NCBI RefSeq assembly: GCF_014207375.1
Contig: NZ_JACHEE010000002.1
Coordinates: 352,885-416,884, forward strand
Reading direction: 5' to 3'
Source: Arthrobacter sp. AZCC_0090
GTDB taxonomy: Bacteria > Actinomycetota > Actinomycetes > Actinomycetales > Micrococcaceae
DNA length: 64,000 nt
A program made the position numbers and the translations under genes. Position 1 is the stretch's first letter; each line of letters starts with the position of its first letter. The notes under the pieces are model-generated. The model saw nothing but the letters and a program-made list of their open reading frames with translations. It made no database searches and had not been told where the DNA came from. This document shows, piece after piece, positions 44,379 through 54,233 of this stretch.

Positions 44379-44497
44379 CCGTCCAGCCTAACTCCGCTTT
44401 CGATGAGCGCGACCCGCGCCCTGCATAGGACTGGCTTCCCGGGCTCTGCGACCGGCCCCGTGCCACTTCCAGGGAGCTATCGGAGGAAAAAGGTAGC

Positions 44498-46153
44498 ATG
44501 GGCCGAGTGATCGATACCTCCGTGCGCCCCGCACCGCAAACCTGGTTGACACGGCCCCGCGAGGCGTTCACCGCCGAGGCCCTGCGTGCGCGGCTCATTG
44601 GCAGCATCCAGAGCTGGCGGGACTACCCGCCCTCCTTGAGACTGTGGTTCTGGTTGATCCCCACCATCACTGCCGTACTCGGCGGGATCCTGCGTTTTGT
44701 CCGCCTGGATGCCCCGCATAGCCTCGTGTTCGACGAGACCTACTATGTCAAGGACGCCTACTCGCTCCTGGTCAGCGGATACGAGCGGGCCTGGCCGGAT
44801 AAGGCCAATGATGCCTTCAACGCGGGCAACCCCAACGTCCTGCTCAACTCCCCCGAATACGTGGTACATCCCCCGGTAGGAAAGTGGATGATCGCCTTCG
44901 GGATGTGGCTCTTTGGTTCGGATAATTCCTTCGGCTGGCGATTCTCCGCAGCTTTGACGGGTACCCTCTCCATCGCCCTGATCGCCCTGATCGCCCTGAA
45001 GCTGTTCCGTTCCCACATCCTGGGCTCGGCCGCGGGGTTGCTGCTCGCCGTCGACGGCCACCACTTGGTCATGTCGCGCACTTCCCTGCTGGACATCTTC
45101 CTGATGTTTTGGCTGCTCGCGGCGTTTGGTGCCCTCTTGATGGATCGCGACGACGGCAGGCGCCGTCTGGCAGCACGGCTTGCCGCGCTTGCGGGCACGT
45201 CGAAGGACGGCCGGCCAACGCCGTCGCAACTCGCCTCAGGGCCGTGGCTCGGTTTTCGATGGTGGCGCCTGGCGGCCGGTGTTTGCCTCGGCCTTGCGGT
45301 TGGAACGAAATGGTCGGCATTGTTCTTCGTGGCCGGTTTCGGCTTGATGACGGTCTTTTGGGACATGAGCGCGCGGCGCATCGCGGGCATTCGGAGTTGG
45401 CCGAGCTCCGCGATCCTCAAGGACGGCGTGCCGGCGTTCTTGACCATGATCCCGGTGGCCGGAGCCGTGTACTTGTCCACGTGGACCGGCTGGTTCCTTT
45501 CCAAGGACGCCTACTACCGGCAATGGGCGGAATCGAATCCGTCTGCCACCTGGGGATGGATTCCCGGACCGTTGCGCTCACTTGCTTACTACCACATGGA
45601 GGCCTACAACTTCCATCAGGGCCTCAGCTCACCCCACCCGTATCAATCGAGTCCGTGGAGTTGGCTGGTCATGGGGCGGCCCACGTCGTTCTACTACGAG
45701 TCCCCCAAACAAGGGACGCCCGGCTGCGAGCTCCCTAATTGCACCTCGGCAATCCTGTCTGTGGGCAACCCCGTGATCTGGTGGGGCGCGACGATTGCAC
45801 TCCTCGTGGTGCTTTTCTGGTGGGCCGGACGGCGCGACTGGCGGGCCGGGGCCATCCTGGCAGGGGTCGCCGCAGGGTATCTGCCGTGGTTCATGTATCC
45901 GGACCGCACCATGTTCTACTTCTATGCCCTCTCCTTCGAGCCTTTCCTGGTGCTGGCCCTCGTCTATGGACTGGGGCTTGCCCTGGGCCGGAGCGACTCT
46001 CCCCCGTGGCGCCGTCGCTCCGGACTTTACGTGGTGGGCCTTGTGGTGGTTCTTGCCGTGTTGCTGTCGGCGTTCTTCTATCCGGTATGGACGGCGGAAG
46101 TGATCAGCTACCAGGACTGGCGCATGCGTATGTGGATGCCGTCCTGGATCTGA
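44498..46153 (+). CDS. pmt: Dolichyl/polyprenyl-phosphate-mannose protein O-mannosyltransferase
   Basis: 551 residues, GT39. About ten membrane segments. The first extracellular loop has LVFDETYYVKDAYS with the conserved Asp-Glu pair; VHPPVGKWMI and TWTGWF also match the family. It transfers mannose from polyprenyl phosphate to Ser/Thr of exported proteins as they leave the cell. The Ser/Thr/Pro-rich linker of the protein at 700 is a possible substrate (inference). GGAGG precedes the ATG, and a strong terminator follows. Confidence 0.92.
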   Translation: MGRVIDTSVRPAPQTWLTRPREAFTAEALRARLIGSIQSWRDYPPSLRLWFWLIPTITAVLGGILRFVRLDAPHSLVFDETYYVKDAYSLLVSGYERAWPDKANDAFNAGNPNVLLNSPEYVVHPPVGKWMIAFGMWLFGSDNSFGWRFSAALTGTLSIALIALIALKLFRSHILGSAAGLLLAVDGHHLVMSRTSLLDIFLMFWLLAAFGALLMDRDDGRRRLAARLAALAGTSKDGRPTPSQLASGPWLGFRWWRLAAGVCLGLAVGTKWSALFFVAGFGLMTVFWDMSARRIAGIRSWPSSAILKDGVPAFLTMIPVAGAVYLSTWTGWFLSKDAYYRQWAESNPSATWGWIPGPLRSLAYYHMEAYNFHQGLSSPHPYQSSPWSWLVMGRPTSFYYESPKQGTPGCELPNCTSAILSVGNPVIWWGATIALLVVLFWWAGRRDWRAGAILAGVAAGYLPWFMYPDRTMFYFYALSFEPFLVLALVYGLGLALGRSDSPPWRRRSGLYVVGLVVVLAVLLSAFFYPVWTAEVISYQDWRMRMWMPSWI

Positions 46154-46207
46154 ACCGCTGACTCCGCGCCGCCTGTACTCTCGCGGACAGGACGGCGCCC
46201 ACGCAAG

Positions 46208-46247
46208 AAAGCGCCCCCGGGAACGGACGTTCCCGGGGGCGCTTTTT
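46208..46247. terminator. Bidirectional intrinsic terminator
   Basis: A perfect 17-bp stem (AAAGCGCCCCCGGGAAC and its complement, loop GGAC) followed by TTTTT on the plus strand and preceded by AAA, so it also works on the minus strand. It serves the convergent pmt and DUF1461 genes. Confidence 0.92.
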
Positions 46248-46264
46248 CGTTATTGCCGTGGTTG

Positions 46265-47383
46265 CTACTTCTCCAGCGTGCCCATTGCGGTAGCGTCCTC
46301 CGAAGAGGCGGCCTTCGCGTCCGCAGGGTCTTCTGCGGCTGGACCGTTCTTGGCCGGCAGTCCGCGACGGCGGCGGGTGGGCCAGGTGAAGATGAGGGTC
46401 AGCAGGGCGGCGAGGAACACCAAAGCGCCGATCACTATTCCCGCGTCCATCCAGAACTGTCCGGGGAACAATCGGATCAAGGTGTCGTCGAGCGAAAAGG
46501 TCCAGGTGCCGTTCGCGAAGAAGATCTGGTGGAACTCCGTGAAGAACTGTTGCCAGCCGAGGGCGGCAAGCGTGCCCAGCCCCAGGATGAGCACAAGGGT
46601 GACGATCGAACCCGCGAACAGACCGCGCCGGATTCCGCCCGTGCTTCGCTTACGCAGGTACAGCATGGCGATGATGCCAATGATGATCATGAGGGCGCCG
46701 GCGCCGAACGCTGAAAGCATCACGGTCTTGACGTCGGCCATGTGGGAGACTTCGCCCTCTTTGAACAGTTTCTCGCCGTTCCGATTGACGAGCTCGCCCA
46801 AATAGCGCGGACCTGACCAGTTGCTGAGGTAGTCCACGGCATAAGAACCGTAGGTCATCCGGTCATCGGCGTTGAAGCCATAGCCGTCTCCCGGGAACCC
46901 CGGCCGGTAGTACTCCACCCACAAAAACAACGGGCTGGCCACGGCACGGATTGCCAGCACCAGAAGGACCACCGGGTAGAAGACGGCCAGCAGGACCTGG
47001 AAAATGCGCGGCGCCACGGGTTTTGCGTTGGCAGCCTGCTCGCGTTCGTGGTTGCGACGTTCCACCTCGGATTCCGGAGGGCGGACTTGAAGGGCCGACG
47101 TCGGCAGAGGCTCGGCGAAGAGCGCCGGTTCCGGCCCGGCTTCGGCCGCCTCGGCAGCCTTGCGGTCAGCCCGGCTCTCGGGCTGGCCGGATACGGATTC
47201 AGCCGCCGGCTTGCCCTCGGGTACCGGCTTCACAGAAGAGTCCTTGCCTTCATCAGCCGTTGCCGGGCGTGCGTCCGGTGCCGTGGACTTGGGGGCAGGC
47301 TTCATCCAATCGAACGCCGGCTCATCGCCGTCGCCGTGGATATCCGCGTCCGGGTCTTTGGGGATCGGGCTCTTCTCGGTCAC
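46265..47383 (-). CDS. TIGR01906/DUF1461 integral membrane protein
   Basis: 372 residues from a GTG at 47383 with GGAAG ten bases before; the frame extends further upstream without support. An acidic/proline-rich cytoplasmic N-terminus (about 1-115) is followed by four membrane segments, with the conserved extracellular stretch RMTYGSYAVDYL. The function of the family is unknown. Confidence 0.85.
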   Translation of the reverse strand: MTEKSPIPKDPDADIHGDGDEPAFDWMKPAPKSTAPDARPATADEGKDSSVKPVPEGKPAAESVSGQPESRADRKAAEAAEAGPEPALFAEPLPTSALQVRPPESEVERRNHEREQAANAKPVAPRIFQVLLAVFYPVVLLVLAIRAVASPLFLWVEYYRPGFPGDGYGFNADDRMTYGSYAVDYLSNWSGPRYLGELVNRNGEKLFKEGEVSHMADVKTVMLSAFGAGALMIIIGIIAMLYLRKRSTGGIRRGLFAGSIVTLVLILGLGTLAALGWQQFFTEFHQIFFANGTWTFSLDDTLIRLFPGQFWMDAGIVIGALVFLAALLTLIFTWPTRRRRGLPAKNGPAAEDPADAKAASSEDATAMGTLEK

Positions 47384-47529
47384 TTGAATGTCACTTCCGT
47401 AGGATTCACATGCCGGTACGGGAACGGTCCGCTGGCAATCTTCTCTATCTTCGAGCCTACAGTCCGCCTCCACGGAGAGACGAGGAGCCACCCCGGCGGA
47501 CGCCGGATTGCGCCCGGACCCGCGTGCGG

Positions 47530-48522
47530 CTAGGCGGCTATCTCGCGGTAGCCGGCGTCGTTGCTGTCCAGGTCGCCCGTGGCGCCGACACGGAACGCCC
47601 GTCCACCCAGCACCAGCGCATAGACCCAGTATGCCGCGAGGACCAGTGAACCGATCAGTATCTTGGCCCACACCGGAAGCGGGCTGGGCGTCACGAAAGC
47701 CTCAACGAGTCCGGAAACGAACAGGACAATCACCAAGCCCAGAGCCACTGTGATCAGTGCGCGCCCCTCGTCCGCCACAGCCTGCATCCTGCGACGCGGC
47801 CCGGGCGAAACCATGGCCCAGAAAATGCGGAGACCGCCTGCGGACGCGATGAACACGGCGGTCAGTTCCATGAGGCCGTGCGGGAGGATGTAGCTGAAAA
47901 ACACATCCATCTTGCCGGTGGCGGCAAAGACACCCGCAGCAACCCCCACGCCCTGTGCGTTCGAGAACAGCATATATGGCACCCAGAAGCCGGTGATGCC
48001 CAAAGCCACGGACTGCGCCCCGATCCAGGCATTGTTGGTCCAGACCGCCCCCGCGAAGGACGCAGCGGGATTCTCCGAGTAATAGCCAACGAAATCTTGG
48101 TCGACGTACTGTTTGACGGCGCTGCTGCTTCCCAGGGCCCTCAACGCCTCCGGCGACGTCCCGATCCACAGCGTGTACCCCGCAGCCACAAGGCAAAAGA
48201 AAACCCCGCACCACACGGTCAGCCAGCGCAACCGGTAGAACGCGGCTGGCAAGGACACAACGAAAAAGCGCGCGAGGTCTTCCATGAAATTCGACCTCGC
48301 CCCGGTGAATCGGGTGCGGGCCTGGGCCAGGGCTGCCGACAAGGACGCGGACAGTGCGCTCTCCGGGGCCACGGATCGGATGAGGGACAGGTGTGATGAC
48401 ACCACTTGGTACAACCGCAAAAGCTCGTCAGCTTCGCTGCCGTCAAGGCGTCGTTTGTGCGCGAGCTCGTGCAAACGGGACCATTTGGTCCCGTTCACTA
48501 CGGAGAAGGCATCCATGTCCAC
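47530..48522 (-). CDS. Stage II sporulation protein M-like membrane protein
   Basis: 330 residues with a soluble N-terminal helical part (about 1-95) and about six membrane segments. The SpoIIM pattern is seen in NNAWIGAQSVALGITGFWVPYML and LPHGLMELTAVFIA parts. In non-sporulating actinobacteria this family accompanies RDD, DUF58 and MoxR genes; the role is unclear. The start is a GTG with AGGG seven bases before it; an ATG lies two codons later. It diverges from the RDD gene. Confidence 0.87.
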   Translation of the reverse strand: MDMDAFSVVNGTKWSRLHELAHKRRLDGSEADELLRLYQVVSSHLSLIRSVAPESALSASLSAALAQARTRFTGARSNFMEDLARFFVVSLPAAFYRLRWLTVWCGVFFCLVAAGYTLWIGTSPEALRALGSSSAVKQYVDQDFVGYYSENPAASFAGAVWTNNAWIGAQSVALGITGFWVPYMLFSNAQGVGVAAGVFAATGKMDVFFSYILPHGLMELTAVFIASAGGLRIFWAMVSPGPRRRMQAVADEGRALITVALGLVIVLFVSGLVEAFVTPSPLPVWAKILIGSLVLAAYWVYALVLGGRAFRVGATGDLDSNDAGYREIAA

Positions 48523-48662
48523 GGCACTACCCTAATGCCAACGCTTCCAAAGAGCCGCAGCAGCCCCTGCTGCACATCAGTCCTGACGGCTAGACTCAAT
48601 CCAGCGGGATCCGACCGGTCCCGCCCAGATCGTCGGGGTACGTGGCAGTTTTGGGGGACGGC

Positions 48663-49463
48663 TTGAGTTCGATCATTACTGGTGAGGCCGTGGTCCTTGA
48701 ATTGCGGCCGGCATCGTTCGGAGCGAGGGCCCTAGGGCTCATGCTCGACGTCGTGGCGCACGTCCTGCTGCTGCTCGGTTTGCTGTTTCTGCTCAGCTTC
48801 GTGGCACCTGACGTGGACGAAGCCGCCGGCCGCGCTATGGTCCTGTCCAGCGTGGTGTTGTGCCTTGTGGTCGTCCCCATTGCGGTGGAAACGCTGAGCC
48901 GTGGCCGCTCGCTGGGCAAGCTGGCTACCGGGCTCAGGATCGTGCGCGACGACGGCGGATCCATCCGCTTCCGGCACGCGGTAATCCGCGGGTTGATCGG
49001 TTTCCTGGAAATCTACGCGACGTTCGGCGGACTGGCCATCGCGGTGGCCCTATTCAACGACAAGTCAAAGAGGCTCGGAGACGTCGTGGCGGGAAGCTAT
49101 TCCCTCAGGCAGCGCGTTCCCGCTGAACGCAAGATCCTCCCCTACGCCCCGCCACACCTGCAGGCTTGGGTGGCAATCGCGGATATCGGCAGGGTGCCGG
49201 ACGGCACGGCGCGGCGCGCTTCACAATTCATCCAGCAGGCGTCCCGGATGGCTCCGGAATCACGCTCCAGGCTGGCTGCGGCCCTCGCCACCGAACTGGC
49301 AACCCAGGTCGCCCCGCCACCGCCTCCCGGAACCACGCCGGAAGACTATTTGCACGCAGTGTTGTGCGAACGGCGAAACCGGGACCTGGAACGGTTGCGC
49401 CGCGCAGAGCAACGCAGCACGATGGTCGGCGCCCGGCTCAACAGGCTCCCGTTCACGCGCTAA
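48663..49463 (+). CDS. RDD family membrane protein
   Basis: 266 residues from a TTG at 48663 (GGGGG five bases before), giving LSSIITGEAVVLEL; a GTG at 48642 is an alternative. The RDD domain has ARALGLMLDVVAH at the start and three membrane segments, ending with GDVVAGSY. A soluble C-terminal part of about 110 residues follows. RDD proteins are implicated in ion or compatible-solute movement. It is paired divergently with the SpoIIM-like gene. Confidence 0.88.
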   Translation: MSSIITGEAVVLELRPASFGARALGLMLDVVAHVLLLLGLLFLLSFVAPDVDEAAGRAMVLSSVVLCLVVVPIAVETLSRGRSLGKLATGLRIVRDDGGSIRFRHAVIRGLIGFLEIYATFGGLAIAVALFNDKSKRLGDVVAGSYSLRQRVPAERKILPYAPPHLQAWVAIADIGRVPDGTARRASQFIQQASRMAPESRSRLAAALATELATQVAPPPPPGTTPEDYLHAVLCERRNRDLERLRRAEQRSTMVGARLNRLPFTR

Positions 49464-49498
49464 GGCGAGCAACCGGCGTCGCGCGCTTGCGAGGCCGC

Positions 49499-50731
49499 TC
49501 AGCGCTTCGCGTAGCTGGACCAGGCAATATTCCAGTCCCCAAAGCCTTCAAGGGGCTCCACCGCGGGGGCACCGGTATTGAGGACCTGTACCACGTCCCC
49601 GGTCCGCATGTTGTTGAAGAACCAGGCGGCGTCAACCGGGAGCAGGCCGACGCAACCATGCGAGACGTTATACGCGCCAACGGCTCCGTAGGCTGACGGA
49701 AGGGCCTGGTGTACATAGACCCCTGAGTTTGTGAGCCGGTTGGCGTGCTCCACGACGAGCGGCGCGTAGTAGCCTTTGTCGCCGGGTTTGAGCCCGATGT
49801 TGCCTGCGTTGAACTTGGAGTGCCGTTCTTGCTCCATGATGACGGCGTACCCGGTGGGCGAGAGCCAGTCTGGGCTGCCGAGGGTGACGGGAGCCGTTTT
49901 GACGAGTGCACCGTCGATAAACACCTTCATGGTTTTGGTGGCGTCGTCCACTACCGCTATCCGCTGCGGACCGGTCTTGAAAGTGCCCTTGACGTTGGAG
50001 TTGCCGATCATGCCGTTGCCGAAATCCTTGCCGAACAGAGGCAAGTCAACGGTGACGCTCGTGTTGGCTGCCCAGAAATTCTCCGGGCGGATGCGCACTT
50101 TCCGATCCGAATACCATCGCCAGGCCACTTCCTGGCCTGAGGAAACGGTGATCTTCACAGCCTTCTCCATGGCGGCCTTGTCCGCTACCGGCTCGCTGAA
50201 GTTGATTTCGATGGGCTGCCCCGAACCCATGGTGGATCCATCTTGGGGGAACACGGCGGCGTCGGCTTCATTGGGTGTGGACACCGTGATGAAGGTCTGT
50301 GTTTTCCGGGTCTCCCGGCCCGCGCCGTCAACAACGGTGAAGCCGTAACGGTACTCGGTGTTGAACGCCAAGGGCTCCAGCGTCGACCAAGTGCTGCCAT
50401 CGGCGCTGATGGTGCCCCCGACGGCCGTGCCGCCTTTGACCGGTACCAGTTCAACGTGCTTAAGCGTGCCGTGGACGGTCTTGACGGAAGGCCCGACGGC
50501 GGGATTCACTTCGCGGGCGCCATCAAGTGGGGTGATGCCCAGTTCCACCGCCTTGACGATGGCGGACGCCAGCCCGGCGTCCGTGCGCTGCGGTGATCCC
50601 GATTCGGACTCCACGACAGTGCCCAGCCACGTAGGCACGGTGGCCCCACCGAAACCTCCGGCCGCAACGCCAGCACAAATCCCGATGACTCCGAGAATTT
50701 TCCCGGCCTTGCGCTTCCTTTGACGCACCAT
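49499..50731 (-). CDS. L,D-transpeptidase with Ig-like domains (paralogue 1)
   Basis: 410 residues from ATG 50731 (GGAG seven bases before). A basic N-terminus and one hydrophobic segment export or anchor it. Two immunoglobulin-like domains (about 60-265) precede the YkuD catalytic domain (about 268-385) with HQALPS and the active-site VSHGCVGL. It forms 3-3 cross-links in peptidoglycan or attaches proteins. It is 65-70 percent collinear in motif order with the next gene, implying tandem duplication. Confidence 0.93.
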   Translation of the reverse strand: MVRQRKRKAGKILGVIGICAGVAAGGFGGATVPTWLGTVVESESGSPQRTDAGLASAIVKAVELGITPLDGAREVNPAVGPSVKTVHGTLKHVELVPVKGGTAVGGTISADGSTWSTLEPLAFNTEYRYGFTVVDGAGRETRKTQTFITVSTPNEADAAVFPQDGSTMGSGQPIEINFSEPVADKAAMEKAVKITVSSGQEVAWRWYSDRKVRIRPENFWAANTSVTVDLPLFGKDFGNGMIGNSNVKGTFKTGPQRIAVVDDATKTMKVFIDGALVKTAPVTLGSPDWLSPTGYAVIMEQERHSKFNAGNIGLKPGDKGYYAPLVVEHANRLTNSGVYVHQALPSAYGAVGAYNVSHGCVGLLPVDAAWFFNNMRTGDVVQVLNTGAPAVEPLEGFGDWNIAWSSYAKR

Positions 50732-50824
50732 AGTGCAACTCCACATCCCCCAGCAGAAGGCCAGTCCCCAAGACTGACCCGTCAATTCTAGCGGGAGGAG
50801 TGGTGCGTACTGATCAGTGCTGGC

Positions 50825-52207
50825 CTATCGTTTGGCGTACTGCGCCCAAGGGATGTTCCAATCGCCAAAGCCGTCATCGTAGTTGGCGTAATCTCCCTCG
50901 GTGTTGACGACCTGGACGACATCACCGGTGCCCATGTTGTCGAACACCCATTTGGCCCCGTCCGGTCCCAAGCCGATGCAACCATGGGAAAGGTTAGTGA
51001 CGCCGATGTACGGCATGGCTGTGTCCGTGGCTTGGTGGATGAACTCCCCGCTGGGCGTCAGGCGCGTGGCGTAGTTGACGTCAAGCTGCCCGTAGTAGGC
51101 AGGGTCCCCAGGTTTGAGACCGATGGTGGAGGCATCCATGTGCTCCACCCGGTACTTTTCCATGAGCACCAGGTACCCCCGTGCAGAAGGGAACCTTGTG
51201 TCGCCCATGGTGTCCGGCCACTGGCCAACCTGCTGATCGTTGACGCTAACCGTGAAGGTGTGGGCGACCGCGTCAGCTATGGCAACCTTCTTGTCTCCGA
51301 TCTTGAAGGTGTTCGTCTTGTTGAAGTTGCCGATCTGGCCGTTCCCAAAGTCCACACCGAACAGCTTGAGGTCCACTGTCACGGTGCTGTTCGCTGCCCA
51401 GAAGTTCTCCGGGCGGTAACGCACCATGGTGTCGCTGAACCAGTGGAAGGCTCCGACTTGGCCCGACGTGGACGTCACCTTGATGGCCTGCTCGACGGCG
51501 GCCTTGTTGACCACGGGTTCGCTGAACGTGATCTGGAGCGGCTGCGCGACGCCTACTTTGGACCCATCCAAGGGGTACATCGCGGCGTCAGCCTCGTTCT
51601 GCGTGGAGACCGTCGTGAAGGACTCGGTTTTTGACGTAGCGCGGCCCGCAGTGTCCGCCACGGTGTAGTTGAAAGTGTAGGAGGTGTTGAATTCGAGGGG
51701 CGTAGTGGCGGTCCAGCTGAGACCGTTCGGGGTCAACGCGCCTTCGATGGTCTTTCCTTTGGTACTCGTCAAGGAGACCCTTTCCAGGGTTCCGTCCTTG
51801 ACGGTGATGGTGACGGGCGCCGCGGGATTCACCTGTTTGGCCCCACTCGCGGGTGAGACAACCACGGTGGGGGGCTTCACGACGGGCAGCACTGCACCCG
51901 CCTCGCTGCGTTCCCCGGATGATCCTTCGGACTCGATCGCCGCATTGGCCGCATGCGGCGCCACGGCAGCGAAGGTCCCGCTGAGCGCAGCAATAAGGCA
52001 GACAACCACAATCCAGGCCACCTTCCGGAACCTGCTTCGCTTCGTGTGCGCATGGACAGTGCCAGCGTCCGTGTGTTCTGCGGCGTCCGCCTGCTCGAAG
52101 GCGTCCCAGCGCTCAGTGGTGTCCCGGTGATCAGTGGCGTCCCAGCGCTCAGTGGTGTCCCGGTGATCAGGGGCGTCAGCGTGCCCGCTGTCAGGATTAA
52201 GACCCAT
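50825..52207 (-). CDS. L,D-transpeptidase with Ig-like domains (paralogue 2)
   Basis: 460 residues from ATG 52207 (GGAG nine bases before). The cytoplasmic N-terminus of about 60 residues is charged and contains a 12-residue tandem repeat, then comes a membrane segment (about 62-84). Two Ig-like domains and a YkuD domain follow, with FIHQATD and LSHGCIGL. The same reaction as paralogue 1 is expected. The unusual repeat-bearing N-terminus distinguishes it. Confidence 0.93.
   Translation of the reverse strand: MGLNPDSGHADAPDHRDTTERWDATDHRDTTERWDAFEQADAAEHTDAGTVHAHTKRSRFRKVAWIVVVCLIAALSGTFAAVAPHAANAAIESEGSSGERSEAGAVLPVVKPPTVVVSPASGAKQVNPAAPVTITVKDGTLERVSLTSTKGKTIEGALTPNGLSWTATTPLEFNTSYTFNYTVADTAGRATSKTESFTTVSTQNEADAAMYPLDGSKVGVAQPLQITFSEPVVNKAAVEQAIKVTSTSGQVGAFHWFSDTMVRYRPENFWAANSTVTVDLKLFGVDFGNGQIGNFNKTNTFKIGDKKVAIADAVAHTFTVSVNDQQVGQWPDTMGDTRFPSARGYLVLMEKYRVEHMDASTIGLKPGDPAYYGQLDVNYATRLTPSGEFIHQATDTAMPYIGVTNLSHGCIGLGPDGAKWVFDNMGTGDVVQVVNTEGDYANYDDGFGDWNIPWAQYAKR
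52101..52172. repeat. 36-base tandem duplication in L,D-transpeptidase 2
   Basis: Units 52101-52136 and 52137-52172 differ only at the last positions. They encode two copies of DHRDTTERWDAT in the cytoplasmic N-terminus, a site likely to vary in copy number between strains. Confidence 0.85.
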
Positions 52208-52238
52208 GTTTGATTTCTCCAAAAACTCACGCCCCCCC

Positions 52239-52278
52239 AAAAAAAGTCACGCCCCACAGCCGCATTCTAAGGGGCGTG
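52239..52278 (-). terminator. Intrinsic terminator after ahcY
   Basis: CACGCCCC and GGGGCGTG pair (8 bp) and are followed on the minus strand by ACTTTTTTT. It lies between the ahcY stop at 52330 and the L,D-transpeptidase start at 52207. Confidence 0.85.
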
Positions 52279-52329
52279 GCTTGATATTGGCTGGGAACTC
52301 GCTGGTCTGCGCGCTCCCAGCCGGAGCTC

Positions 52330-53811
52330 TCAGTACCGGTAGTGTTCGGGCTTGTACGGCCCGGCAACATCAAGATCCAGGTATTCGGCCTGTTCCTTGC
52401 TGAGTTCGGTCAATTCCACACCCAACGCGTCCAAATGGAGGCGAGCGACCTTCTCGTCGAGGATCTTCGGCAGCACGTAAACCTGGTTCGAATATTCACG
52501 CTCGGCCTTGGGCTGGTCCTTCTTGGTCCACAGCTCGATCTGGGCGATCGTCTGGTTGGCGAAGGAGTTGCTCATGACGAACGAGGGATGGCCGGTCGCG
52601 TTGCCCAGGTTCAGCAGGCGGCCTTCGGAAAGTACGATGATCGAGCGCTCGTCGCGGCCATCAGCTGCCGGGAAGACCCACTCATGCACCTGCGGCTTGA
52701 TTTCGACCTTCTGCACACCCGCGAGCTTTGCCAGACCGGCCATGTCGATCTCGTTGTCGAAGTGGCCAATGTTGCCCACGATCGCCTTGTTCTTCATCCG
52801 GAGCATGTCGGAGGCCATGATGACGTCCTTGTTGCCTGTGGTCGTGATGAAGATATCGCCCTGTTCCAGGACCGAATCCAGCTTGGCTACTTGGTAGCCG
52901 TCCATGGCTGCCTGGAGTGCGCAGATGGGGTCGATCTCGGTCACAATGACGCGTGAACCCTGGCCACGGAGTGCCTCAGCAGCGCCCTTGCCGACGTCGC
53001 CATAACCGCAGACCACGGCGACCTTGCCGCCCATAAGGACATCCGTGGCACGGTTGATGCCGTCCGGCAAAGAGTGGCGGATGCCGTACTTGTTGTCGAA
53101 TTTGCTCTTCGTCACGGAGTCGTTGACGTTGATCGCCGGGAAGAGGAGCTTGCCCTGCTCTGCGAGCTGGTAGAGGCGGTGCACGCCCGTGGTGGTTTCC
53201 TCGCTCACGCCACGGATGCCGGCAGCAATGCGGGTCCACTTCTTGGGGTCGGCGGCAAGGCTCTTGCGCAGCACGTCCAGGATAAGTGCGTACTCTTCAG
53301 GATCGCTTTCCGTAGCGGTCGGCACCGCACCTGCGGCTTCGAACTCGACGCCCTTGTGGACCAGCAACGTGGCGTCGCCGCCGTCGTCGAGGATCATGTT
53401 GGGGCCCAACTCCGGGTTGGCGTCCGCGCCGGGCCAGCTGAGGATCTGTTCGGCGGTCCACCAGTATTCCTCAAGGGTCTCGCCTTTCCAAGCGAAGACG
53501 GGAACGCCTTGGGGATCAGCGACGGTCCCCTTGCCGACCACGACGGCGGCTGCGGCCTCGTCCTGCGTGGAGAAGATGTTGCAGGAGGCCCAGCGGACCT
53601 CGGCGCCCAGGGCTGTCAGCGTCTCGATGAGCACAGCGGTCTGCACGGTCATGTGCAGGGAGCCCGCGATGCGTGCTCCCTTGAGCGGCTGGCTCGGACC
53701 GAACTCGGCGCGCAGCGACATGAGGCCCGGCATTTCGTGCTCGGCCAAGCGGATCTGGTGGCGCCCGGCTTCGGCCAGGGAAATGTCGGCAACCTTGTAG
53801 TCGAAAGTCAT
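52330..53811 (-). CDS. ahcY: S-adenosylhomocysteine hydrolase
   Basis: 493 residues. It splits S-adenosylhomocysteine to adenosine and homocysteine, removing the inhibitor left by methylation. Visible: [27 protein letters not shown], the NAD site [11 protein letters not shown], and the C-terminal [15 protein letters not shown]. Only 42 bases separate it from the Trm112 gene, leaving no room for an SAH riboswitch. Confidence 0.97.
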   Translation of the reverse strand: MTFDYKVADISLAEAGRHQIRLAEHEMPGLMSLRAEFGPSQPLKGARIAGSLHMTVQTAVLIETLTALGAEVRWASCNIFSTQDEAAAAVVVGKGTVADPQGVPVFAWKGETLEEYWWTAEQILSWPGADANPELGPNMILDDGGDATLLVHKGVEFEAAGAVPTATESDPEEYALILDVLRKSLAADPKKWTRIAAGIRGVSEETTTGVHRLYQLAEQGKLLFPAINVNDSVTKSKFDNKYGIRHSLPDGINRATDVLMGGKVAVVCGYGDVGKGAAEALRGQGSRVIVTEIDPICALQAAMDGYQVAKLDSVLEQGDIFITTTGNKDVIMASDMLRMKNKAIVGNIGHFDNEIDMAGLAKLAGVQKVEIKPQVHEWVFPAADGRDERSIIVLSEGRLLNLGNATGHPSFVMSNSFANQTIAQIELWTKKDQPKAEREYSNQVYVLPKILDEKVARLHLDALGVELTELSKEQAEYLDLDVAGPYKPEHYRY

Positions 53812-53853
53812 GGAAGTCCTTAAAAGTACCGAATGGTTGAAGTCAGGTGGGGC

Positions 53854-54078
53854 TCAGGCGCGGCGGGGACCGTCGTGCCGGTCCGAGGCAGCGGCGTTGG
53901 CGGCCGCCAGCAGCTCTGGAGGCAGCAACAGGGGGATCCCATCCTGGATGGCATAGCGGATCTTTTCACCCGAGGCGGCCGCCGCCGTCGAGACAAGCTC
54001 CTCGCCGTCCTGCTCCAGCGGGGACCCGGTGACGGGGCAACGCAGGATGGACAACAATTCAGGACTGACCTTTGGCAT
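53854..54078 (-). CDS. Trm112 family protein
   Basis: 74 residues from ATG 54078 (AGGGAG eight bases before). It begins MPKVSPELLSILRCPVTGSPL and contains YAIQDGIPLLLP, both characteristic. The eukaryotic relative activates methyltransferases; bacterial members likely do something similar. Only one cysteine of the usual zinc site is visible (RCP), so metal binding is doubtful. Confidence 0.88.
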   Translation of the reverse strand: MPKVSPELLSILRCPVTGSPLEQDGEELVSTAAAASGEKIRYAIQDGIPLLLPPELLAAANAAASDRHDGPRRA

Positions 54079-54233
54079 GGTTGAAGCTCCCTGGATGGCA
54101 CCATCACAGGCGCCGCTTTGGACTGATATGCAGCTTCCAGCGTACAACCCGCTGCCCCACGGAACCTTGTCACAAAGGGAGTAACGACACACTGAGTCAG
54201 ACGCCGCGCGGTTCTCGCTGCGTCCAAGGCAGT

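Noticed and set aside
53812..53853. SAH riboswitch before ahcY
   Set aside because: Only 42 bases separate ahcY from the Trm112 gene and they form no matching structure.
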